From the NCBI GenBank assembly GCA_947378425.1, contig CANCJV010000003.1:1-64000 (forward strand): a DNA stretch of 64,000 nt. The letters are read 5' to 3'. Numbering within the stretch: position 1 is the stretch's first letter; each line of letters starts with the position of its first letter. The notes under the pieces are model-generated. The model searched no databases, was not told the origin of the DNA, and saw nothing but the letters and a program-made list of their open reading frames with translations. The translations under genes were made by a program, and so were the position numbers. Shown here piece after piece: positions 15,658 through 24,603 of the stretch. This stretch comes from Synechococcaceae cyanobacterium (lineage in GTDB: Bacteria > Cyanobacteriota > Cyanobacteriia > PCC-6307 > Cyanobiaceae).

Positions 15658-18600
15658 GTGGCAATCACCAGCACCCCCAGCGACCTTCTCACAGCACTGC
15701 TGCCCGAATGGCAACTGTTGCTTCAGCAGTGGTCGTCCAGTGGTCGTCTGACTGCTGCTGCCCAGGAGGCACTGCTTCTCAATGGGAAACCGCAGGCACT
15801 GACAGACCTCGTGACCCAGTGGACAGCAGGAGACTTTTCAGGGATACCTCCGATCGTTCTGCTCTCTGGAGCGGAGATGAATGGGGCGATGGGTGCTTAT
15901 GCCATCAGTACAGGGAGTATTTACCTGAATGTCGACTGGTTGGCGACGGCAACGAAGGATCAGGTGTTTGCAGTTCTTACTGAAGAACTGGGTCACTATC
16001 TCGATTCCGCACTCAATCAAAAAGATACAGCAGGTGATGAAGGTGAATTTTTTGCTCGCTTGCTTGGTTGGTCAACGCTGAGTGATGCAGAGAAAGCAGC
16101 ATTGCGGTCTCAGATTGATGCTGGAGTTGTGCTGAGCGGCGGCATTCAAGTCACAGTTGAGAATGCCGTTGCTCCCTTGATTAGGGGCAATAGTTTTTAT
16201 CAGCGTGTGCTTGGACCAACTTGGACGAGTGCTGAGGCGAACTCCGTGACAATAGGAGGGCACTTAGCGACAGTTAATAGCGCCTCCGAAAATCAATGGT
16301 TGTTTAACAACTCATTATTAGGTTGGATTGGGTATACAGACCAAGCAGTTGAAGGGCAGTGGCGTTGGATCAGTGGAGAGGTATCTACATACTCAAACTG
16401 GTCTCCCAATAATCCCGATAACGGTGGGGGTATTGAAAACTATGCATACATTGATGGGGGCGCTGGCATTTGGAATGACATACCGAACGACTACTGGAAC
16501 TATATTCCAGGGACTAGTCCAACAATGATGGGTATTTCAGAAATCCCCCTTCAACTCACCATAACCCGCCAAGGAGAAGTCAAAGAAGGTGCTGGTCTCT
16601 TCACTACATCCATAAACCTCTTTGCAGGGAGCACGACCTCGGGCAACCTTGCTGATGGTGCTCAGGTCTGGTGGAATGTCACAGGAATCACTGCCGACGA
16701 TTTAACGGCAGGTGCTCTGAGTGGCACAGGGACGATTCAGAACGGCAAACTTGATATTCAGCATTCTCTCAAAGTTGATCCTGATTCAGGAGAATCTTTT
16801 GAAGTCTCTGTGTTCTCTGATGCAGGGTTGACACAGCAGATTGGAACTACAAGTTCAGTATTGGTCCAGGAAGCGAAGTCTGTTATTAGGGGAAATAGTT
16901 TTTATCAAGTTGTTGCTGGACCAACGTGGGATGATGCTGAATCAAGTGCCATCGACAAAGGAGGACATCTTGTTACTCTCAACGATACGGCGGAAGATTC
17001 ATACATTTTCAACTCATTCATCAAAGCATCGGTTGCGCCCACTGATTACTCGGATCACTTGTGGATAGGTCTTCGGGATGTTGTGACAGAGGGTGCATAC
17101 ACTTGGAGCAGTGGGGAGAGCGTTTCGTATTTGAACATTGATCCCATTAACTACGTTCCAAATCTTCAGTTTATAGAAGTTAAGCAGGATTGGGTTTTGT
17201 ACTGGGGACAAAGTGGTACTTGGGATACACAAGAAGTTTTGGGATACCCTCTGACTGGAAGAAATGGTATCGCTGAAATCCCCCTTCAACTCTCCATAAC
17301 CCGCCAAGGAGAAGTCAAAGAAGGTGCTGGACTCTTCACCACATCCATCAATCTTTCTGCAGGCACTGAAGCATCAGGCAACCTTGCAGATGGTTCTCAG
17401 GTCTGGTGGAATGTCACAGGCATCACTGCAGATGATTTGGCATCAGGTGCTTTGAGTGGCACTGGGACGATTCAGAACGGCAAACTTGATATTCAGCATT
17501 CTTTAAAAGTTGATCCTGATTCTGGGGAATCGTTTGATGTCTTTGTGTTCTCTGATGCAGGGTTGACACAGCAGATTGGAACTACAAGTTCAGTTTTGGT
17601 CCAGGAAGCGAAGTCTGTGATTAGAGCAAATAGTCTTTATACAGTTGACAATGGTCCTTCTTGGACGGAGGCAGAGGCAAATGCTGTGGTACTTGGCGGG
17701 CACCTGGTATCGGTACAAGATGCAGAAGAGAACCTCTTTATCGGGTCGATAATTCTCGCTACCGGAACAGAAAGTGTTACGTACTGGATAGGTCTGACAG
17801 ATTCAGCAGTTGAGGGCGAATGGAAATGGTCATCGGGCGAAAGTCTCACATATACAAACTGGAGTCCTGGCGAACCAAATGCTTTTGACCAAGTAGCAGG
17901 ACCAGAGGACTATGCCGCTCTTTATGCCACCACCACCCCTTCTTGGTTTGACATTTCTAACGGAAATGAATATTTTCGGGGGAGAGGATTTCAGAGTATT
18001 GGAATCGCTGAGATTCCCCTACAACTCTCCATAACCCGCCAAGGAGAAGTCAAAGAAGGTGCTGGACTCTTCACCACATCCATCAATCTTTCTGCAGGCA
18101 CTGAAGCATCAGGCAACCTTGCAGATGGTTCTCAGGTCTGGTGGAGTGTCACAGGCATCACAGCAGATGATCTGGTCACAGGTGCCCTGAGTGGCACAGG
18201 GACGATTCAGAACGGCAAACTTGATATTCAGCATTCTCTCAAAGTTGATCCTGATTCAGGAGAATCTTTTGAAGTCTCTGTGTTCTCTGATGCAGGGTTG
18301 ACACAGCAGATTGGATTGAAATCAGTAGCAGCAATTATTGATGGCAACAATGCGCCAACCGATATTGCCTCCTCCTCTATAAACTTTAACGAGAACATTG
18401 CTGCCAACTCTCCAGTAGCGACATTCACAACCACTGATCCCGATGTCGGCAATACCTTCACTTACTCATTGGTAGCAGGCATTGGATCAACCGATAACAG
18501 TGCTTTCACTATCAGCGGCAACCAACTGCTGATTAATACCTCTCCCAACTTTGAGGCAAAATCTTCCTACTCAGTTCGTCTCCGTTCTGCCGATCAAGGT

Positions 18601-20232
18601 GGTCTCTTTACAGAGAAGGTATTCACTTATGTAGTTAATGACCTCAACGAGGCACCAACCGATATTGCCTCTTCCTCCAGCAACTTTAACGAGAACATCG
18701 CTGCCAACTCTCCAGTAGCAACGTTCACGACCACTGATCCCGATGTTGGCAATACCTTCACCTATTCCCTAGTAACAGGGACTGGATCGACCGACAATAG
18801 TGCCTTCACAATCAGCGGCAATCAACTGCTGATTTCTGCTTCACCCAATTTCGAAGCGAAATCCTCGTATTCTATTCGTCTCCGTTCTGCCGATCAGGGC
18901 GCTCTATTTACAGAAAAGGTGTTCACCTATGGAGTCAACAATCTCAATGAAGCGCCAACCGATATCACCTCTTCCTCTATAAACTTTAACGAAAACATTG
19001 CTGCCAACTCTCCAGTCGCAACATTTACAACCACTGATCCTGATGCCACCAATACCTTCACTTACTCCCTGGTTACGGGCATCGGTTCAACCGACAATAG
19101 TTCCTTCACAATCAGCGGCAATCAACTGCTGATTAGTGCCTCTCCAAACTTTGAGGCAAAATCTTCTTATTCAATTCGTCTCCGTTCTGCGGATCAAGGT
19201 GCTCTCTTTACGGAGAAGGTATTCACCTATGGAGTCAACAACCTCCAAGAAGGTCCGGCACAGTTCAACCTGAAGGGTGATGGAACCTGCAATCTCAACC
19301 AAACACTCACCTGCTTGCTGGCACAACCAGACCCTGATGGACTCAAGGCAGCAACCACATATGCCTACAAATGGGAGTCCTCCACTACTGGTTCATCTGC
19401 CTGGACTGCTTTGACTGGTACAGCATCGACTTATGCTCTCCAATCCACTGATACCAACAAATATGTCAGATGCACAGTCTCATACACCGATGCCTTAAAT
19501 CTTGCGACATCGGTTGTCACTTCTAACATTCATATTGTTGGTGGTACTACTGGATCAAATACACTGGTTGGCGGCACTGGCGTTGACATAGAAGATGGTG
19601 GTGCAGGCAATGATGTCCTGCAATCTGGTGCCGGGGATGACTTTGTTGGGGGTGGAATCGGGGACGATACTTTCACCGCAACCACTGGTGATGGAAATGA
19701 TTTCTGTGATGGTGGCGCTGGCATCGATACAGTCAACTTCAACCTGTCTACCAGTTCAGTTACTGTTGATTTGCTGACTGGTACGGCAGTAGGTGTTAGC
19801 AACGGTACTGATAAGTTGGTCAATATTGAAAATATTGTTGGTTCGACTCTGAATGACTCACTGATTGGCAATAATTCTGTTAATACCTTCAGGGGCAATG
19901 GTGGTGCCGACACCTTCTCATTCCTGAATAAGCAAACCGCTGGCGCATCAACCTCGGATCATATTACGGACTTCAGTGCTGATGACAAGATTCTTGTCTC
20001 TAAGTCGGCATTTGGAATTACGGCATCTGTTGTCACTTTTGCCACAGCATCTACTCCCGCATCGCTTACAGCAGGTCTTGCCACAGCATCCCTGTTTGTC
20101 TATGACAGCACCAATGGCAACCTCTATTGGAATCAAAACGGAACTGCAGCAGGTGCTGGGACGGGTGGTGTCTTTGCAGTTCTGGACAACAGATTTGGAC
20201 TCACGGCATCTAATATTAATTTAGTTGCTTAA
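15658..20232 (+). CDS. Giant C-type-lectin / cadherin / RTX surface protein
   Basis: A 1524-residue protein from a GTG start with AGAAGG before it. Residues 1-165 are an N-terminal domain with TEELGHYLDSALN, seen in large cyanobacterial RTX proteins. Three C-type-lectin-like domains begin near 175, 410 and 655 (each with GGHL, WIG or WIGL and WSPG or similar). Each is followed by a nearly identical module of about 110 residues. Three cadherin-like repeats of exactly 100 residues start near 899, 999 and 1099 (NFNENIAANSPVATF). An Ig-like Cys-containing domain, Gly/Asp RTX calcium-binding repeats near 1317 and a terminal DTFSF-type region follow. No N-terminal signal peptide is seen, so export by a type I secretion system through the C-terminus is likely. 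An adhesive or sugar-binding surface role is inferred; no exporter genes are nearby. Confidence 0.85.
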   Translation: MAITSTPSDLLTALLPEWQLLLQQWSSSGRLTAAAQEALLLNGKPQALTDLVTQWTAGDFSGIPPIVLLSGAEMNGAMGAYAISTGSIYLNVDWLATATKDQVFAVLTEELGHYLDSALNQKDTAGDEGEFFARLLGWSTLSDAEKAALRSQIDAGVVLSGGIQVTVENAVAPLIRGNSFYQRVLGPTWTSAEANSVTIGGHLATVNSASENQWLFNNSLLGWIGYTDQAVEGQWRWISGEVSTYSNWSPNNPDNGGGIENYAYIDGGAGIWNDIPNDYWNYIPGTSPTMMGISEIPLQLTITRQGEVKEGAGLFTTSINLFAGSTTSGNLADGAQVWWNVTGITADDLTAGALSGTGTIQNGKLDIQHSLKVDPDSGESFEVSVFSDAGLTQQIGTTSSVLVQEAKSVIRGNSFYQVVAGPTWDDAESSAIDKGGHLVTLNDTAEDSYIFNSFIKASVAPTDYSDHLWIGLRDVVTEGAYTWSSGESVSYLNIDPINYVPNLQFIEVKQDWVLYWGQSGTWDTQEVLGYPLTGRNGIAEIPLQLSITRQGEVKEGAGLFTTSINLSAGTEASGNLADGSQVWWNVTGITADDLASGALSGTGTIQNGKLDIQHSLKVDPDSGESFDVFVFSDAGLTQQIGTTSSVLVQEAKSVIRANSLYTVDNGPSWTEAEANAVVLGGHLVSVQDAEENLFIGSIILATGTESVTYWIGLTDSAVEGEWKWSSGESLTYTNWSPGEPNAFDQVAGPEDYAALYATTTPSWFDISNGNEYFRGRGFQSIGIAEIPLQLSITRQGEVKEGAGLFTTSINLSAGTEASGNLADGSQVWWSVTGITADDLVTGALSGTGTIQNGKLDIQHSLKVDPDSGESFEVSVFSDAGLTQQIGLKSVAAIIDGNNAPTDIASSSINFNENIAANSPVATFTTTDPDVGNTFTYSLVAGIGSTDNSAFTISGNQLLINTSPNFEAKSSYSVRLRSADQGGLFTEKVFTYVVNDLNEAPTDIASSSSNFNENIAANSPVATFTTTDPDVGNTFTYSLVTGTGSTDNSAFTISGNQLLISASPNFEAKSSYSIRLRSADQGALFTEKVFTYGVNNLNEAPTDITSSSINFNENIAANSPVATFTTTDPDATNTFTYSLVTGIGSTDNSSFTISGNQLLISASPNFEAKSSYSIRLRSADQGALFTEKVFTYGVNNLQEGPAQFNLKGDGTCNLNQTLTCLLAQPDPDGLKAATTYAYKWESSTTGSSAWTALTGTASTYALQSTDTNKYVRCTVSYTDALNLATSVVTSNIHIVGGTTGSNTLVGGTGVDIEDGGAGNDVLQSGAGDDFVGGGIGDDTFTATTGDGNDFCDGGAGIDTVNFNLSTSSVTVDLLTGTAVGVSNGTDKLVNIENIVGSTLNDSLIGNNSVNTFRGNGGADTFSFLNKQTAGASTSDHITDFSADDKILVSKSAFGITASVVTFATASTPASLTAGLATASLFVYDSTNGNLYWNQNGTAAGAGTGGVFAVLDNRFGLTASNINLVA
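16538..18316 (+). repeat. Three near-identical internal gene modules
   Basis: Segments of about 310-340 bases starting near 16538, 17272 and 18007 are almost the same at DNA level, each encoding ITRQGEVKEGAGLFTTSI onward to VFSDAGLTQQIG. The high DNA identity implies recent duplication or gene conversion and could allow domain-number variation by recombination. Confidence 0.8.
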
Positions 20233-20623
20233 ACACTGGACCTGTCGTTCCGATGCCTGTGATGCTTCTAGGAGCGCCTATGTTGTGTCCTTTCCCCGTT
20301 GTGCCTGAATGCCACCGATCCTTCTTGTATGCCTCTCCAAGGGCAGGATTTAACGCGCTGATTAGGTTGCCAAAGTTCTTGTGATTCATACACTCTATAC
20401 TCCCCTTCTTGGCGCAGGTAAACACCCACGAATGCTGTTTAATATTCCAGAGCAATGCTCCCTTCCTGTGAGTTCTCTTGCCTTCTGTGCGTCCCAGAGG
20501 TCCACAGAAGGGACATATGAAAACCCACTTCTTAGTGCTTCCATATTGAATCATTTCTTTACTGTTGCCAAGATAGTGTTCAAGTAGTATCAGGCGATAC
20601 TTCGCATCTATTGGTGATTCCAT
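20216..20623 (-). CDS. Phage-like zinc-finger protein, unknown
   Basis: The 135-residue protein has a four-Cys zinc-binding arrangement (CPFCGPLGR, later CAKKGSIEC) separated by a basic stretch GKRTHRKGALLWN. It continues with an FGNLISALNPALGEAY segment. The layout resembles the zinc-binding N-terminus of phage primase-type proteins, but no catalytic domain follows, so the name is not claimed. Its end overlaps the end of the RTX gene tail to tail by 17 bases. Confidence 0.6.
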   Translation of the reverse strand: MESPIDAKYRLILLEHYLGNSKEMIQYGSTKKWVFICPFCGPLGRTEGKRTHRKGALLWNIKQHSWVFTCAKKGSIECMNHKNFGNLISALNPALGEAYKKDRWHSGTTGKGHNIGAPRSITGIGTTGPVFKQLN

Positions 20624-21090
20624 AATAACTCTATTTTGATTTTATTAATAAACTCTTTGTCGTTATTGTAGGATACTTCTTCCAATAAGTCAACTTGACA
20701 GAATATGATTTTGTTGCTAGAATAGGTTTGTCTCCGATAAAGATAAGGACTAAGCACTTAAAGAACTCTAAGGTTGCTGGGTTCTTAAAGTAGACTTGTA
20801 AATGTTATAAATAACTACGTAGTAGTTTGATGGGATTGTGAGGTTTCTATGAGACCCCACTACTGCAATCCACTTTCTTAAGATAAAACAAAAGAGACGC
20901 CGAAGGCAATGTCCGAAGGACATTCCACTGAATCAACATTAAGTCCCAAATGAAAACACAATATAAACATAGTTGCTTCTCTTAAGTCTTCTTCCACGTT
21001 GCAACCTAATCCTGCAGAACATCAGGTCCTCGTTGCTGATCACAAGAACAATAGGCAGTACTAAATACCTATACACCTACCTATGACCCA
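20624..21090. other. AT-rich gene-less stretch with RNA hairpins
   Basis: No open frame of note. It is clearly AT-rich. It contains a compound stem-loop at 20833-20871 and a 7-bp hairpin with loop GAA at 20908-20924 (AATGTCC / GGACATT). It lies between a minus-strand gene and the plus-strand small-gene cluster, so it probably holds divergent promoters. Confidence 0.5.
20833..20871 (+). other. Compound stem-loop, candidate structured RNA
   Basis: Pairing runs GGATT/AATCC, then GTG/CAC, then GGTTTC/GAGACC (one G-U pair) around a 3-base loop, with a 6-base bulge on one side. It could be an untranslated-region element, a terminator or a small RNA. The fold was worked out by eye. Confidence 0.3.
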
Positions 21091-21291
21091 ATGAGAGATC
21101 AATCAAATGCCATTCGAGAACAAGTTTCTTTCAAGCAACGTGAGGACCATATCCGTCAAACCTGGATGTTCCTTTGCAAGCACTACAAACTCAATAAGTC
21201 AGATCTGGTTAAGTTCCTAATCAAAAAAGAAGAATATTTTCTTCGTAGACCAGAAGGAGTTTTATCGGGCAATGTTCACGACTGGATGTGA
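21091..21291 (+). CDS. Small hypothetical protein
   Basis: A 66-residue charged protein starting MRDQSNAIREQVSF with a helical central part (YKLNKSDLVKFLIKKEEYFL). No family recognised. It opens a tightly packed run of four small genes ending at 21856, separated from the next start by one base, which suggests a single phage-type operon. Confidence 0.5.
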   Translation: MRDQSNAIREQVSFKQREDHIRQTWMFLCKHYKLNKSDLVKFLIKKEEYFLRRPEGVLSGNVHDWM

Positions 21292-21292
21292 T

Positions 21293-21496
21293 ATGAACTC
21301 TAGTCTCCATCAGGTCCAGTGCCGAATTATCTTTCTACAACAGCAACTGGATTCACTGGATCACTATCTGCCTGAGACTTACCAGTTCATTATGAATGAA
21401 ATGGATACTCAGCAACGGAATCTGATGGAACTCAAGATTCAGTCCTACTACCAGCAGCAATCTAATGAACAACAAGACCAAGCAACTGATACGTGA
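21293..21496 (+). CDS. Small hypothetical protein, helical
   Basis: A 67-residue Gln-rich protein (MNSSLHQVQCRIIFLQQQL) likely to form helical hairpins or a coiled coil. It starts one base after the preceding stop. Its 3' end overlaps the following small gene in another frame. Function unknown. Confidence 0.45.
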   Translation: MNSSLHQVQCRIIFLQQQLDSLDHYLPETYQFIMNEMDTQQRNLMELKIQSYYQQQSNEQQDQATDT

Positions 21497-21617
21497 TATT
21501 CAAACTAAGACAATAAGTCCGATTACTGGTTTAAGAGAATTTGCAAATGAGGAAGCAGTGATCGACTATGCCATCAAGACCATTTATGACCTAATGAAAA
21601 AGCAGCGACTCTTATGA
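21465..21617 (+). CDS. 50-residue hypothetical protein in overlapping cluster
   Basis: A short frame beginning MNNKTKQLIRDIQTK and ending DLMKKQRLL overlaps the previous gene by 32 bases. Its TGA overlaps the start of the next gene (ATGA). The coupling at both ends makes translation plausible despite the length. No family recognised. Confidence 0.45.
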   Translation: MNNKTKQLIRDIQTKTISPITGLREFANEEAVIDYAIKTIYDLMKKQRLL

Positions 21618-21856
21618 AAATATCACAAAATCCAATCACCATTACCTTAACACCTAAGCAATCGGCAAAGATCCGCTTGATGCAGCGTTCAATTTCAGAA
21701 CCAACCACCTATCATAAGGTTCTTGATGGTCTGATTGATGTAGGATTTGCATCTGCTCTCAAGATCCTTTATGAAGATGGTCAATTGAATCAACGAGACT
21801 ATCAGGCAGGACTTAATCAATTGCCCGATTATCTTCGTGGGTCAATTGGCAACTGA
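21614..21856 (+). CDS. Small hypothetical protein
   Basis: An 80-residue protein starting MKISQNPITITLTPKQSAKIRLMQ. The beta-strand-like start followed by helices (TYHKVLDGLIDVGFASAL) recalls ribbon-helix-helix regulators, a weak resemblance only. It is the last member of the overlapping small-gene run. Confidence 0.5.
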   Translation: MKISQNPITITLTPKQSAKIRLMQRSISEPTTYHKVLDGLIDVGFASALKILYEDGQLNQRDYQAGLNQLPDYLRGSIGN

Positions 21857-21922
21857 AATTCATTGGGTCCTTGGAGTCTACAAAGTGTTACCCTTGCCTT
21901 CAAAAAATTCCGCCAGGTAACT

Positions 21923-22852
21923 TTACTGCATATAGGTCGATTGGATTTCCTCCACCATTGTCCTGAATCCTGCCATTTCTGAATCCCATTTCTCAACTGC
22001 TTTCTCAAGTCTGTCTTTCAGTTGATAGCGATCAGTTCTTGATTCAGTTAAATTGAAGTCACGGGCAATCTTCAGGCAATAGGCACGACCATATTTCTTC
22101 CAGAAGACACCATCCACTTTTCCTGCCAGATTCTGGAAGAATCCAGTGAAAGTTGCTCTGGGTCCCTCAATCAAATCAGCAGCACTACCAATCTCAAACT
22201 TTGATTTGAGTTCTTCTGGAGCATTGATGACGACAGGACCCAGTAGGCACATCAGTTCATCATCAATCTCTTCGGCAAGTGCTTTGCGTACTCCTGCCTT
22301 GACCTCTGCCTGCCTGAGACCACCCTTGCCTTCACGGATCTCTGTCCCGTACTGGAGAGCAACCTCCTTAAGGTCACGCAGCAGTTCTTGATGCTGCTCT
22401 GGAGTCAGGTCTTCTTTGAGCACAAGGGTCAGGGGCATCTCCTGCTCAATACCTGACCTCTTGAGGCGGTATGCCTTCGTCCAGTCCAATAGAGCACGAC
22501 TGGATGCTTTGGCAGTCACCAGATCCTTTGTGGCAAGTGCTGCCGTTAGTTCCTCATCGCTCATCACCACCAGGGCATAGAGCGCCGTATAAGACGCAGG
22601 TAGAAGGTCCTTGATGGGAACCAAACGCTGGTCCTTATGAATGGACACCAACTTGTCCCAGACCTTTGGGTGAAGGTCCTGTTCCTGCTGAAACGTCCGG
22701 ATGGTGCCCCTGTCCCATTCAGAATTAGCAGCAGCAACCAACCCAGCAGTCACCAAGACCTCAGCAGCACCCTTGCCGAACCGATCCTTGGATCCAGGTG
22801 GTGCGGACAGGTGGCGGGCAACGGCAGTAGGCAGGACGGCGGATTCTGTCAT
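21923..22852 (-). CDS. Hypothetical island protein, helical, possible DNA binding
   Basis: A 309-residue soluble, mostly helical protein with no recognised family. The segment WDKLVSIHKDQRLVPIKDLLPASYTALYALVVM resembles the helical pattern of phage or plasmid regulators that follow ParB-like helix-turn-helix units. It starts MTESAVLPTAVARHL. It is divergently transcribed from the 209-residue hypothetical gene across a repeat-rich 220-base gap. Confidence 0.6.
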   Translation of the reverse strand: MTESAVLPTAVARHLSAPPGSKDRFGKGAAEVLVTAGLVAAANSEWDRGTIRTFQQEQDLHPKVWDKLVSIHKDQRLVPIKDLLPASYTALYALVVMSDEELTAALATKDLVTAKASSRALLDWTKAYRLKRSGIEQEMPLTLVLKEDLTPEQHQELLRDLKEVALQYGTEIREGKGGLRQAEVKAGVRKALAEEIDDELMCLLGPVVINAPEELKSKFEIGSAADLIEGPRATFTGFFQNLAGKVDGVFWKKYGRAYCLKIARDFNLTESRTDRYQLKDRLEKAVEKWDSEMAGFRTMVEEIQSTYMQ

Positions 22853-23072
22853 TGCCTGAATCTAGCACGGGAACGCGCAGAGCACGTGCCAGGCATCAAG
22901 GTGGCACAGCGTGGGCAATGGGAATGCGCAGAGGATGTCATACTTAGTTCATCAAGGGCGAAACGCCTTGATGCCACAACTGAATACTCCTCAACCCTGA
23001 CGGGTCACCTCTTGACCAGACATTCCCTCCCTGGTCGCTCTGACTAACCAGTCAAAAAGCAATTCGCAAATC
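22853..23072. promoter_or_regulatory. Divergent intergenic region with repeats
   Basis: The word GGGAAYGCGCAGAG occurs at 22869-22882 and 22920-22933, 51 bases apart. CATCAAGG occurs at 22894-22901 and 22950-22957 and inverted at 22966-22973, the last two forming a hairpin. A perfect GGCATCAAGG/CCTTGATGCC pair joins 22892 and 22966. The layout suggests operators shared by the two divergent genes. Confidence 0.4.
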
Positions 23073-23702
23073 TTGCTTTTTGAAAACTTGAAATCCACCA
23101 CTCCACGCTCACATCATTCCATAATCCAACATTATTTGAGTACTCCACGACTGATTAGTAAGTCCTGCATATCCATTGAGAACTATGTCCGCGAAAGTCG
23201 AATGCATTTTGTTTCTCTGTATAATAATCGTTCTTACGATACACGCATTCATCACATCCTGGAACTTCCGCGCAAGAATTTCATGGTTAAGGAGCGTTGC
23301 AAACTTTCTAATTACGGAGACCTTAAAAATATATTTGTCGTCGAGCAGGGATACTGGCGGGTTGCTGTAAATAAGTTTATTTCTGAGAATCGTCTCGATT
23401 TTACCATCTCTGTTGCTGCTGCATATCAGAACAATATTGGGCATGTCTATCGATTTCTTCCAGGCGCGATTCAGCACGACCTTTGTTCAACGTTTGGAAA
23501 AGAAACATATTTGAACTGGAAAAAGTTGGTGCTTGGTGACATTGAATCTTTGCACCATCTCGTCAAGGTTGCCCGTCAGAAGATCACCCGCGTGATTCCA
23601 TCTGTAACGTGTTCCGATCGTTCTGTCAGGTTGTGTGAGCGACTCGGATTGCCTGTGGAACAAGGTCTCGCTTTTCTTGTTCCCGAAACCAATGATACCT
23701 AA
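23073..23702 (+). CDS. Hypothetical protein
   Basis: A 209-residue basic protein, lower in GC than its neighbours, with no recognised family or membrane segment. Its C-terminal part includes DRSVRLCERLGLPVEQGLAF, which could be a small helical domain. The start is uncertain; an ATG at 23202 is an alternative. It faces the 309-residue hypothetical gene. Confidence 0.45.
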   Translation: MLFENLKSTTPRSHHSIIQHYLSTPRLISKSCISIENYVRESRMHFVSLYNNRSYDTRIHHILELPRKNFMVKERCKLSNYGDLKNIFVVEQGYWRVAVNKFISENRLDFTISVAAAYQNNIGHVYRFLPGAIQHDLCSTFGKETYLNWKKLVLGDIESLHHLVKVARQKITRVIPSVTCSDRSVRLCERLGLPVEQGLAFLVPETNDT

Positions 23703-23957
23703 AAGGTGAGCACACCTGCTTTTAATGCCACTTCCTACTTGCTTTCCTGTCGGTTTTTCTTGTCTCTTGATGGCAGATATCGAATGTCTCCTTGTCGAAA
23801 ACTTTAGCGACTAATTATTGAGTGGAATCTGTTCACGCTTCTCCTTGCAGGTCGATCCTTCAATAGGCAATCAGCGACTGCCTCTAAACCTGCCGCTCCC
23901 CCGAACAGAAGACGCCCAAGGGTCACTGGGCAAACCCACATTATCCTTATTAATCTA

Positions 23958-24296
23958 ATGACATCTTTCGCTTTCACGATTCAGCAGATCGATTTCCTTA
24001 CCCAGATGCCCGAGAACAACTTTATGGGTGATCAGTTGGTCAATTCACGCCTTCAGGCGGAGTGGACCAATGAGGTTATTGTTATTGACGATGACATTCT
24101 ACTTGAAGAACTTCTTGCTGAACTGCTTAACTATATTGAGGATACATCTGGAATGCTGGTGCGACACGCAGTCGTCCTATGTGACGAATGCAAGATTAAC
24201 GATTCATCCTTTACATATGTATCGCAATTCCCGTCCTTGAGTGGCGCGTATCCGCCGGGTTGGGTTTGGACCCGTATGGTCACTCTTGCAAAGTGA
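23958..24296 (+). CDS. Hypothetical acidic protein
   Basis: A 112-residue acidic protein starting MTSFAFTIQQIDFL, with a Cys pair in VVLCDECKI and a C-terminal YPPGWVWTRM. No family recognised. The preceding 255 bases hold no evident gene. Confidence 0.45.
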   Translation: MTSFAFTIQQIDFLTQMPENNFMGDQLVNSRLQAEWTNEVIVIDDDILLEELLAELLNYIEDTSGMLVRHAVVLCDECKINDSSFTYVSQFPSLSGAYPPGWVWTRMVTLAK

Positions 24297-24396
24297 CTTT
24301 CATAGTGCATTCCACAAGAAGGGACCACTCTCCAAATAAGTACTAAAGACTCGAAAGCACACATCAAATTGAACCACATTTACGACATTACCTACA

Positions 24397-24594
24397 ATGA
24401 GTAATCTTAATCATAAACTGCTTCGCTTGCCTCAAGTCAGATCAGTTACTGGACTCTCCAAGTCCACCATCTACGCCCGCATCTCAGAGGGGACCTTTCC
24501 CAAGCAAGTCCCACTCGGACCACGACTTGTAGTCTGGATTGAGTCTGATATTCAAAACTGGATCGCTGAGCAGGTTTCAGCATCACGGGGGTAA
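24397..24594 (+). CDS. AlpA-family regulator / excisionase-like protein
   Basis: The 65-residue protein matches the AlpA/MerR-like winged helix-turn-helix pattern: RLPQVRSVTGLSKSTIYARISEGTFPKQVPLGPRLVVW then ESDIQNWI. Such proteins switch on the integrase or act in excision of P4-like islands. It lies tail to tail with the integrase, 9 bases apart, as expected for an element's control module. Confidence 0.88.
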   Translation: MSNLNHKLLRLPQVRSVTGLSKSTIYARISEGTFPKQVPLGPRLVVWIESDIQNWIAEQVSASRG

Positions 24595-24603
24595 TACCTT
24601 TTT

